Below are positions 1-7,594 of a DNA stretch of 64,000 nucleotides, one piece after another. Position 1 is the first letter of the stretch. Each line of letters begins with the position of its first letter. Source of the DNA: an uncultured Acidobacteriaceae bacterium (GTDB lineage: Bacteria; Acidobacteriota; Terriglobia; Terriglobales; Acidobacteriaceae); NCBI GenBank assembly GCA_903828675.1, contig CAIKND010000225.1, positions 1-64,000 on the forward strand. Reading direction: 5' to 3'. The notes below the pieces were generated by a model, which was given only the letters and a program-made list of their open reading frames with translations, had not been told where the DNA came from and did no database searches. The translations under genes and the position numbers were made by a program.

Positions 1-2
1 CC

Positions 3-116
3 ATCGGAGAATACATCGATGGTCACAATCAGAATCCAAAACCCGTAATCTGGACGGCAAAAGCCGCGGACATCCTCGAAAAGGTCACACGGGCTCGGTC
101 CACCCTGAATAAATGA
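3..116 (+). CDS. IS630-family transposase, C-terminal end (cut by window edge)
   Basis: An open frame enters from the left edge and stops at 114-116. Its 37 residues contain IGEYIDGHNQNPKPVIWTA and then ADILEKVTRARSTL, which match the usual C-terminus of IS630/Tc1-mariner-like DDE transposases (NPKPF.WTA...I..KV.RA). The catalytic DDE core would lie left of the window, so it cannot be judged whether the element is complete. Downstream, only 37 bases separate it from the tail of the sensor kinase gene, which is convergent. Identification rests on the tail motif alone. Confidence 0.6.
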   Translation: MGEYIDGHNQNPKPVIWTAKAADILEKVTRARSTLNK

Positions 117-153
117 CCATCTGTGGGGCGGACACCACTAGCAATCCCCGAGA

Positions 154-3100
154 TCACGCTCCTGCCGATGCCTGGCCTGCCAGGCGATGATTGATTGCGA
201 AAAGCGCCAACTCGAGTCGGCTGGAAGTGCCCACCTTGTCGAAGATATTCTTCAGGTGGCGCTTCACTGTCTCCTCGGCAATTCCGCAATCCACTGCGAT
301 TTCCTTGTTCGACAGCCCCTGCGCAATCAGGTTGACTATCTGCAACTCCCGCGCGGTCAGGCCGAAAGTCTTCTCTGGAGGCTTGTTCACCTCGTCCATC
401 AATTCCTTGAGCACTTGAACAAGATTCTGCACCGGCTTGCGCCCGATCCAGTAGTGGCCCTGCATCACAGTAAAGACGCAGGTCGCCAGGTCGGCCACCA
501 TTGCATCCTTCAGCATCACTCCCCGTGCGCCCAGTTGCAGCGCTTCCAGCACCTCCCTTTGACTGATCGCCGAAGTCAGCAGAATGGTCTTGGTTGGCAC
601 CTGAATGGTCGTCAGTTCTCGCAGAGTATCCAGTCCCGGCAGTGAGGGCATGTTCAAGTCGAGCAGCAGGATATCCGGACTTAGTTCCTTCATTTCGCGG
701 ATGGCTTCCTTGCCGTCCGATGCTTCGCCCACCACCATGCATTTGCTATCGCTCTGCAGCATGCGGCGCACGCCGAAGCGAACCACCGGATGATCGTCGG
801 CGATCAGGATGCGAATGGGCCGCGCTGCCTGGTGGCCATCCGCCTTTGGCGCGGTCGCATGGCGTACTTCCGCGGCCAGTTGCCTGACAAGCGCTTCCAG
901 GCGCAACCGATCGCTTGCCTGGGCTGCGACCTCAAGTTCTGAGCAAATGGAAGTTACGCCGCTTACTCCGACTGTCGTGCTTCCGCCCTTCAGGCGATGG
1001 GCGAGCCGGACGACTTCCAGGAAGTCTCCCCGCTTCACGGCCTTGGCAATCTCCGTCACTTCGGAGTCCACCTGAAGTTGGAATTCCGCCATCAGTTCGG
1101 CGACCAGTTCTTCGCCCCCCAACTTCCTCAACTCATCGATTTGACGGCTTTGCTCGCCTTCCCCGTCTTTCTTTTTCGGCGATGGATCCCAACCCAGGTC
1201 CTCGGCTGTATCCTCGGGATGCTCAAGACTCCACCTGTCGAACGCCTCTTTGAGGTCTGCAATCCGGATCGGCTTGGCGATGTATTCGTCCATCCCCGCC
1301 TCCAGGCAGATCTCTTTGTCGCCATGCATGGCGTTTGCGGTCATGGCAACGATCTTTGGCCCCCCGGGCCGCGGCCAGAGCTTCCGCACCCGCCGCGTGG
1401 CATCCAGACCGTCCATCTCGGGCATCTGCACGTCCATCAGAATCAGGTCGTATCGCTGCCGCCGCAGCGCGTCAAGAACCTCATATCCGTTACCTGCTAC
1501 ATCCGCGCGGTATCCAAGACTGGTGATCATCTTCACCGCAACCTTCTGATTGATTGGATTGTCCTCGGCGACCAGGATACGAATGTGCCGGTGCGGAGCG
1601 TCGAACTGACCGGGGTGAAATGGCTTCGGGACCGGCACCATCGGAATCGTACTGCTGAACAGGTTGGCAAACAGAAAGTCAAAACTCGCCGTCTTCACAG
1701 GCCGGGTAAGCCAGCCGGCCGGCTTCAGCATCTCTTCGATCTGCTGGTTCCGTTGTCCAACTGTACCTAGCAGAACAACCGGCGGATCAGGGCGCCGCGC
1801 ACTGCGAAGGGCGTCTCCCAGCAGGTCAACATCGCTCGAGGCAAGCGACTCGCCTACCACGACAGCATCGAACTCCCGCTCCTGCAATGCCACCTTGGCC
1901 AGCGCGGGATTGGCGGCTGTGTGAACGCTGATTCCACGCCGCTCCGCCAGGTTCCTGAAGGTCTCGCGGAGGATACTCCCATCTTCCGCCAGCAGGAGTG
2001 CGGTACCGGTAAAGTCCGGAGCGCGGGACCGCTTTCTACGGTCTTCGTCCCGGGCCTTCAGGGTGAAAAAGAAAGTTGAACCCTTGCCTGGCTCGCTTTC
2101 AACCCATATCGTGCCACCCATCAGTTCAGCAAGCTGCTTGCTGATCGCCAACCCCAGCCCCGTGCCTCCGTAATGGCGAGAGATGGAACTGTCAGCCTGA
2201 GTGAATGGCTGGAAGAGCCGGTCAATCCGGTCCGCTGCAATGCCGATGCCCGAATCCTTCACGCTGAAGCAGAGTTGAACGAGATTGCCTTCCTGGTGGT
2301 CCACCTTCAAGGAGACAAGAATTCCTCCCTGTGCGGTGAACTTCACTGCGTTGGCCAACAGATTGACCAGTACTTGCCGGATACGTGTCGCATCTGCGAC
2401 GACGCATCCCATTACTTCGCTGTCGACTACGTAGCCGATCTCGATATTCTTGGCCGCGGCCGACGCTGTCACCATGTCAAGGGACTCTTCTATGCAAGTA
2501 CGCAGGTCAACGAATGTTTCTTCAAGATCCAGCCGCGCTGACTCGATCTTCGAGAAATCAAGTATGTCGTTGATGATTCCCAACAGGCTCTCGCCGGACA
2601 AACGAACTGCTTCCGCGCACTCCGCTTGTTCCCTTGTGAGTGATGTCTCCAACAGCAGCCCCGTCATGCCGATAATCGCGTTCATCGGCGTTCGGATCTC
2701 GTGGCTCATGGTCGCCACAAAATCTCCCTTGGCCCGGTTCGCCGCCTCCGCCGTCTCCTTTGCCTGCTGCAGTGCCAACTCCGCCTCGCGGTTCGTTGTT
2801 ATATCGATAAGCGTGCCCGAGGCTCCGGAACTCTTCCCCTCAAGGCCGTCTACCTGCCGGGCGGAAGCCTCGACCCAGCGAGATCCTCCGTCTTTGGTCA
2901 GGAAGCGCAGTTCCGCAGTGCAGGCTGCAATTTGGCGCTGCATCAGTGGGCCCAGCTTCATTTCACAAAGATGCCTGTCGTCAGGGTGTACGTAATCCGC
3001 TATTGGATTTCCCAGCGATTCTTCCACATCGAATCCCGTAATCTCGGCCCATGCGGGATTCACGAACGTCAGACGTGAACTCTCGTCTATCTGGAAAATC

Positions 3101-4062
3101 ACTTCCTTAACGCTATTTACCACCGAGCGGTAACGGCTCTCGCTCGCACGCAGTGCTTCATTCTTCGCCAGCCGCGTGCTGATGTCGTGCAGCACACCTG
3201 TAAATCGGATATGTCCGCCTGCCGACGATTCCCCGATGGAAAGGTACAAAGGGACAGACGATCCGTCGCGCATCTTCCCCACCACCTCGCGGCCGATGCC
3301 GATGATACGCGCATTCCGGTCCTGCAGGAACCGCTTGATAAAACTGTCGTGCTTATCCGCGTCCGCCTCGTGCATCAGGCACGTGACTGATTTCCCTGAC
3401 AACTCGCCGGCCGCGTATCCAAACAAACGCTCCGCAGCCGGATTCGTCTGCTCAATCACGCCATTTTCATTGATGGTGATGATGCCGTCAGGCACGGTGT
3501 TCAGAATCGTCCTTGTTAGCGCCTGTGCCTGCTGCAGCTCTGAATACTGTTCCTCCAGACGCTTGTTTGCCTCTGCCAAAAGCGAACTCTTCTGTTCCAA
3601 AACCGCAGTCAGCCGGTTCAGATCCTCCACCGCCCGCGACATCGACTGCAACACGTGCAGCAGGTCCACCACCGGATCGTGCAACGCAAAGTCCCCGACG
3701 GTCAGCCCCAGCCTGCGAATTGCTCCCGGCTCCGGGAGCCATGGCGAGCACAGATACACAAGCAGGTCCCGCTTGCGCGAATACACCATCTGGCCGCGCA
3801 GCAGGAGCTCCGAGCCGCGGTGCCTCAGGACAAAAAGCAAGTTCATTTGATTCGCGATTGCCTGAAAGGAATCAAGCTTGGCCGGAGTCCTGACCTCAAA
3901 CAGATCAAGAAGGCCTTTTCCCGTCTCCACGCCTGGACAAATGCGCCGGATTACCTTGCCGGTATGTTGAATCTTCAAGTCGCCGTCAAAGGCTAGGTGA
4001 AAGGGAAACACCGCGTCAAAGACCTCGGTGGAAATATTCAACGCCGGTACAAATGGACTCAT
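154..4062 (-). CDS. HNOBA-PAS-PAS hybrid histidine kinase with REC-REC-Hpt-REC-HTH (one-protein phosphorelay)
   Basis: A 1302-residue cytosolic sensor with no membrane segment. Residues about 12-145 follow the HNOBA domain of soluble guanylate cyclase (FPFHLAFD, RGQMVY, LCSP, RRLGL, LHD), followed by a coiled coil (145-185). Then come PAS (185-300), PAS (310-430), HisKA with MSHEIRTPMN (His454), HATPase (DSGIG about 603, GGTGLGLAI), a degenerate receiver (685-805), a canonical receiver (Asp877 in LMDVQMP), Hpt (His1022 in AHRLKGG), and a NarL-type receiver (Asp1135) with a LuxR HTH (about 1233-1295). The ATG at 4062 overlaps the H-NOX stop as ATGA, so the two are translationally coupled. A GTG at 4080 is the alternative start. 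Inferred role: the H-NOX partner gates the kinase in response to NO and the phosphate ends on the fused DNA-binding receiver. Confidence 0.93.
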   Translation of the reverse strand: MSPFVPALNISTEVFDAVFPFHLAFDGDLKIQHTGKVIRRICPGVETGKGLLDLFEVRTPAKLDSFQAIANQMNLLFVLRHRGSELLLRGQMVYSRKRDLLVYLCSPWLPEPGAIRRLGLTVGDFALHDPVVDLLHVLQSMSRAVEDLNRLTAVLEQKSSLLAEANKRLEEQYSELQQAQALTRTILNTVPDGIITINENGVIEQTNPAAERLFGYAAGELSGKSVTCLMHEADADKHDSFIKRFLQDRNARIIGIGREVVGKMRDGSSVPLYLSIGESSAGGHIRFTGVLHDISTRLAKNEALRASESRYRSVVNSVKEVIFQIDESSRLTFVNPAWAEITGFDVEESLGNPIADYVHPDDRHLCEMKLGPLMQRQIAACTAELRFLTKDGGSRWVEASARQVDGLEGKSSGASGTLIDITTNREAELALQQAKETAEAANRAKGDFVATMSHEIRTPMNAIIGMTGLLLETSLTREQAECAEAVRLSGESLLGIINDILDFSKIESARLDLEETFVDLRTCIEESLDMVTASAAAKNIEIGYVVDSEVMGCVVADATRIRQVLVNLLANAVKFTAQGGILVSLKVDHQEGNLVQLCFSVKDSGIGIAADRIDRLFQPFTQADSSISRHYGGTGLGLAISKQLAELMGGTIWVESEPGKGSTFFFTLKARDEDRRKRSRAPDFTGTALLLAEDGSILRETFRNLAERRGISVHTAANPALAKVALQEREFDAVVVGESLASSDVDLLGDALRSARRPDPPVVLLGTVGQRNQQIEEMLKPAGWLTRPVKTASFDFLFANLFSSTIPMVPVPKPFHPGQFDAPHRHIRILVAEDNPINQKVAVKMITSLGYRADVAGNGYEVLDALRRQRYDLILMDVQMPEMDGLDATRRVRKLWPRPGGPKIVAMTANAMHGDKEICLEAGMDEYIAKPIRIADLKEAFDRWSLEHPEDTAEDLGWDPSPKKKDGEGEQSRQIDELRKLGGEELVAELMAEFQLQVDSEVTEIAKAVKRGDFLEVVRLAHRLKGGSTTVGVSGVTSICSELEVAAQASDRLRLEALVRQLAAEVRHATAPKADGHQAARPIRILIADDHPVVRFGVRRMLQSDSKCMVVGEASDGKEAIREMKELSPDILLLDLNMPSLPGLDTLRELTTIQVPTKTILLTSAISQREVLEALQLGARGVMLKDAMVADLATCVFTVMQGHYWIGRKPVQNLVQVLKELMDEVNKPPEKTFGLTARELQIVNLIAQGLSNKEIAVDCGIAEETVKRHLKNIFDKVGTSSRLELALFAINHRLAGQASAGA

Positions 4063-4616
4063 GGCTGAGGCTGCTCCCACTCCACCAGAAACAGATCGTA
4101 ATCACGGTCGGGGCCGGCACTTCCTTCTTGCAGCACCCGCACAGGTGTTTTAAACATGTCTCCCAAACCCTCCAAAAGTCCTACGACGAATTGCGAGAGT
4201 CCGGGCCGGTCGGAATAATACCGCAGCCGCAGGGAGGTCGCGGTTATGTCCTGGCAACTGAACCCCGGAGGTTGCAAATGAGAAAAAATCAGTGAGATCC
4301 TGGTGTGGAAGGTAGGCAGGTTCTCAAGAAACTCCGGCAGGTTGCTCCCGCCCAGATTTAGTAATTCACCATATCCATCCCGCGCGGTTTTTAGAATCCA
4401 GTACTGACCGAATCCCCGAAGAACTTCCTCCGTCGTCATCCCCAGCGTCCGGCTCGCGGCCCCGACAAGGGAATAAGTCATCTGATCAGGATAGGCGTTG
4501 CTGGTAATGAAGACTTCGACGTTTACGCCAGCCTCTTTTTTGACGTTCTCCCATGCTGGTCGGCCAAAGCGCTCGATCAGCATATCTTCCAGTGCCTGGT
4601 TCACCATTCCGTACAC
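4059..4616 (-). CDS. H-NOX heme nitric-oxide sensor protein
   Basis: A 185-residue stand-alone H-NOX (HNOB) protein. Visible hallmarks are the N-terminus MYGMVNQALEDMLIERFG, a proximal heme-ligand candidate His104 in PTFHTRI, and the heme-propionate motif YxSxR at Tyr133-Ser135-Arg137 (YYSDR). The position five residues after the Arg, where O2-binding H-NOX proteins have a distal Tyr, is Gln here. That suggests a sensor selective for NO or CO. The start is GTG with AAGGAGAG about 7 bases upstream; an ATG lies three codons later. It ends in an ATGA overlap with the hybrid kinase, its obvious signalling partner. Stand-alone H-NOX proteins are known to regulate kinases encoded next to them. Confidence 0.93.
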   Translation of the reverse strand: MYGMVNQALEDMLIERFGRPAWENVKKEAGVNVEVFITSNAYPDQMTYSLVGAASRTLGMTTEEVLRGFGQYWILKTARDGYGELLNLGGSNLPEFLENLPTFHTRISLIFSHLQPPGFSCQDITATSLRLRYYSDRPGLSQFVVGLLEGLGDMFKTPVRVLQEGSAGPDRDYDLFLVEWEQPQP

Positions 4617-4795
4617 GGAGACTCTCCTTCATCGTGCTATCGCGTGGCTCTTAGGCAGTTTCCCTCTGGATGCCCACTCAATCTTCATACTTTGTACGAA
4701 CTACTTCTGCCGGGTTTCCAGATGCTGGATTATTCTCTGGCCACAACAGAACTGTCAATTTCCCGGCAAAGTACCTTGGTAAGGGAAGGGTCATG

Positions 4796-4906
4796 ACAAT
4801 TCGAGGATTGGTATTCCTCGAAGGCAATACCCAAAGTTGTCGCCATCATCAGGGAGCCGCAGCCTCGCGCGAATTCTGCCTGGGTACACTAATCCTGGAA
4901 TTGCTC
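4796..4906. repeat. TIR element copy A (about 111 bp)
   Basis: The left end ACAATTCGAGGATT and right end AATCCTGGAATTGCTC are imperfect inverted repeats. The interior shares blocks (CATCAGG, TGCC, GGTACA) with the copy at 56504-56615. It has the same ends as the copy at 38183-38296. No coding capacity; either a MITE-like sequence or a structured RNA. Confidence 0.6.
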
Positions 4907-4920
4907 CAGGCTCACTCGTA

Positions 4921-4952
4921 ACACCTGTCTGAACCCGTTTCGTTTTGTGCCG
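4921..4952 (+). promoter_or_regulatory. Possible upstream activator site (enhancer) for the promoter at 5061
   Basis: ACACCTGT, then CCGTTTCGT, then GTGCCG occur in this order here and again at 15686-15720 upstream of the wza-type gene. Both sit about 110-145 bases in front of a GG-N10-GC promoter match, a typical distance for an NtrC-type activator site. This is inference from two sites only. Confidence 0.3.
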
Positions 4953-5060
4953 CTCCCCGTTCGAGTATTCGCCTACGCACCGTTCCCGCCCCTACATCCC
5001 GAGGCGTCCGCCTCTCATCTAAATGGATTAATAAAAGTCACATGAATCGCAATCGAGCAC

Positions 5061-5077
5061 TTGGAAGACCGCGTGCA
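5061..5077 (+). promoter_or_regulatory. Candidate sigma-54 promoter (-24/-12)
   Basis: TGGAAGACCGCGTGCA has GG (5063-5064) and GC (5075-5076) exactly 10 bases apart. It matches the TGGCAC-N5-TTGCA consensus with a few changes. Transcription would start near 5088, ahead of the glycoside hydrolase-like gene. Confidence 0.4.
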
Positions 5078-5253
5078 AGTGTCCCAACAAGGACTACTCT
5101 TAACCCTTGGAGGACTTCGGCTGCTTGCACATCGTTGTCAAATCCGCTGGACATCTTGAACCTGAAAACGCAATCACCGGCAGAACCGCCGTCCAGGGCT
5201 TGCCGAGTCTCCCTCCATTCTTCCGCTTTGCCCTGCAAAGAGGGCACCGAATA

Positions 5254-7518
5254 CTGAAGTCAAAGAACCTCAGTGTCAATGCGCCTGCCGCGATTCTCGC
5301 CGCGATCTTGGTCCTTCAGGGAGCACCATTTGCCAGCCCCGCATCTCAGCTCCCGCTGGAGCTCCACTATCGCATCGCACCGCAACCGTCGGCCCGCGGC
5401 GTACCCCGTATCGGCGTCAATCTAGGAAGCCGCACTTATTGGGGAGCCGAGCAACTCATGGCCAACATCCTGGCCAACCCCGGCTTCGAACCCACAATTG
5501 ATGGTGCGGTCGTCTCCGTGCGCGCAGTCAGCGGTTCGGAGTTCACAGATGACACTCCGTGGCTTGCCCGCCCCACCGGTTTCTGGACCGGTGCGACCTT
5601 TTCGGTGCGCACCGGCCACCTTGCCGGGCTTAGCGGCCGCATTATCGACTCCGGACTCTGGCAGGGTTATCCGCACTTCCGGGCTGGGCAATCGCTCTCT
5701 GGTCTCGCTCCGGGCGACATCGTAGCCCTCTCGCGTTCCGGTAGCCCTGAACTGCCCGCTCATTGGTGGTGGCAGAACCCAACCCGCATCCACCCCAGCC
5801 CTTCCCATCCCACACCGTCTTCAGGCTCGCAATCGCTGCTCATGGCGCCGCTGGGCGAGCAGCCAGTGGCAGCCCTCTCATACGTGGATATGCTTAGTGC
5901 GCGTGCCGGCCGATTGCTCCCTCTTGCCGGGGAATGGGAGGTTAGCTTTTGGGCCCGGTCTGAGGCGGGCGGTCGGCTCACAGTCCAGCTTCGCCGCGAA
6001 AACGCCCCACCATTCCTGCGCCAAAACACTGTTCCCACGGCCACTTGGCGCTTATTTCGTTTCCGCTTCACACCGCACGACGATGCGCCCCCCGCTGGTC
6101 TTGAATTCCGCATTGAGGCCCAAGGCTCCGGTTCCCGAATCTGGATAGACGATGTGTCCCTTGCCCCAGTCGCCACGGCTGCTTCCGGCTTCCGGCCAGA
6201 GGTTATCGCCACACTGCGCCAGCTTCATCCGGGCTACCTGCGCGATTGGCAGGGACAGCTCGGCGATACCTTCGCCAACCGGCTCGCCACGCAGGCCGCT
6301 CGCCGGCCCTTTCGCTACCGCCCAGGCGACGAATCCGCCTTCGGCTATTCTCTCCCCGAGTTTGTGGAACTCTGTCACCAAGTGGACGCCCGCCCCTGGA
6401 TTGTCCTGCCAACAACCCTGAACGATGAGGAATGGAGAGCCGCCGGGGCCTGGATGCGCGACACCCTCAAGCATTACGGCTTCAGCGAAATCGTCGTGGA
6501 GTTCGGCAACGAGAACTGGAACGCCCTCTTCCGCCCCGCTGGGATAATGAACGCCGACAGAATGGCAGAAGCGGCTCAGCGCGGGTTTCGTCTCCTCACT
6601 GAGGCCGCTGGCCACGATCCCCGCATTCTCCCCGCGCTTGGCGGACAGTCTGTTAATCCATCACCCCTCGGCAAGGCTCTCTCCGCCGCCCCCGCTGCCC
6701 GCTTGGCCGCCTTCGCCCCCTACTATGCCCGCGAGATCCATCTGGGCGACCGCGAGCAGGACGAGATCGCGCAACTCTTCCTCATCGACAGCGCCGAACT
6801 CGACGCGGCGTCCCTCATGGCACAGAAGACCGCCACCCAACCGGCCATCTATGAGATGAACGCTCATAGCCTTGATGGCGACGCCCCTCCCGAAGAGGTG
6901 TCAAGGCTGGTGGCGAGTCAGGCCGCAGGCTCCGCCATCCTCTTTCACGCATTAGCCGCCATGGAAAGCGGAATCAATCGCCAGTGTCTCTACGCCCTGG
7001 CCAGCTTCGATACATTTCGCCAGGATGGCAAGCTCGTACGTCTCTTTGGACTCACACGTGACCTCGCTTCCCCCGGCCGTCTTCGCCCCACCGGATTGGC
7101 CATGGCGATGGCGAATCAGGCTATCGCCGGCGATGCCTATGCGCTCACGCCTGTCTCCAGTGGCATTGCTGGCCAATCGCCGATCGCCATCCGTGCCTTT
7201 CTTTCCAATGGCCGCTGGAGCTTCATAGCCGCTTCGGCCTCGCCCCGGGAACTTGAGATCTCAATCGAGATTCCCTATGGAGCAGCCCGGCCCCCCAATA
7301 CTCTCCTCGAGCTCACCGGCTTCTCGCCACTTTCAACGAACGAGGATGCGGCCTTGGTCGTTTTGAAGCCCCAACCGCTTACCGTCCAGTCAGGCCGTAT
7401 CCGCTTTCACCTTGCCCCCTATGGTGCTGCGGCAGCATACACCGAGCTACCCAGTGTTCCGAATCGAAACGGGTCAAGCTGGCACGCGTCTCGCCCTATT
7501 CCGTCGACATCAAGATAA
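5254..7518 (+). CDS. Secreted glycoside hydrolase-like protein of the exopolysaccharide cluster
   Basis: About 754 residues. The stretch from 5254 encodes an n-region with lysines followed by AAILAAILVLQGAPFASPASQ, a good Sec signal peptide. The only start-like codon directly before it is CTG at 5254, with AAAGAGGG 9 bases upstream. The frame is open further up to a TTG at 5107. A beta-rich carbohydrate-binding-like region (about 180-310, ending IWIDDVSL) precedes a TIM-barrel-like domain containing EFGNENW. The Glu of NEN (about residue 420) is placed like the acid/base of clan A hydrolases. The exact GH family is not recognised. It may trim or modify the exported polysaccharide. Confidence 0.75.
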   Translation: MKSKNLSVNAPAAILAAILVLQGAPFASPASQLPLELHYRIAPQPSARGVPRIGVNLGSRTYWGAEQLMANILANPGFEPTIDGAVVSVRAVSGSEFTDDTPWLARPTGFWTGATFSVRTGHLAGLSGRIIDSGLWQGYPHFRAGQSLSGLAPGDIVALSRSGSPELPAHWWWQNPTRIHPSPSHPTPSSGSQSLLMAPLGEQPVAALSYVDMLSARAGRLLPLAGEWEVSFWARSEAGGRLTVQLRRENAPPFLRQNTVPTATWRLFRFRFTPHDDAPPAGLEFRIEAQGSGSRIWIDDVSLAPVATAASGFRPEVIATLRQLHPGYLRDWQGQLGDTFANRLATQAARRPFRYRPGDESAFGYSLPEFVELCHQVDARPWIVLPTTLNDEEWRAAGAWMRDTLKHYGFSEIVVEFGNENWNALFRPAGIMNADRMAEAAQRGFRLLTEAAGHDPRILPALGGQSVNPSPLGKALSAAPAARLAAFAPYYAREIHLGDREQDEIAQLFLIDSAELDAASLMAQKTATQPAIYEMNAHSLDGDAPPEEVSRLVASQAAGSAILFHALAAMESGINRQCLYALASFDTFRQDGKLVRLFGLTRDLASPGRLRPTGLAMAMANQAIAGDAYALTPVSSGIAGQSPIAIRAFLSNGRWSFIAASASPRELEISIEIPYGAARPPNTLLELTGFSPLSTNEDAALVVLKPQPLTVQSGRIRFHLAPYGAAAAYTELPSVPNRNGSSWHASRPIPSTSR

Positions 7519-7594
7519 AGCTATCTTTTTCAAATAGATGCAATTTGGCGCTGTTTTGCACCCCGATTGCACTAGTACGGCCAGAGGAAGAATC

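Larger units (their letters stand above)
4617..5253. other. Intergenic region between H-NOX and the glycoside hydrolase-like gene
   Basis: No convincing gene. It must hold the leftward promoter of the H-NOX operon. It carries a 111-bp inverted-repeat element (4796-4906), an enhancer-like motif shared with the wza promoter region (4921-4952) and a -24/-12 promoter match (5061-5077). Confidence 0.6.

Noticed and set aside
7546-7560. TTGGCGCTGTTTTGCA as a sigma-54 promoter for the flippase
   Set aside because: GG and GC are only 9 bases apart; sigma-54 normally requires 10. Kept out of the feature list.
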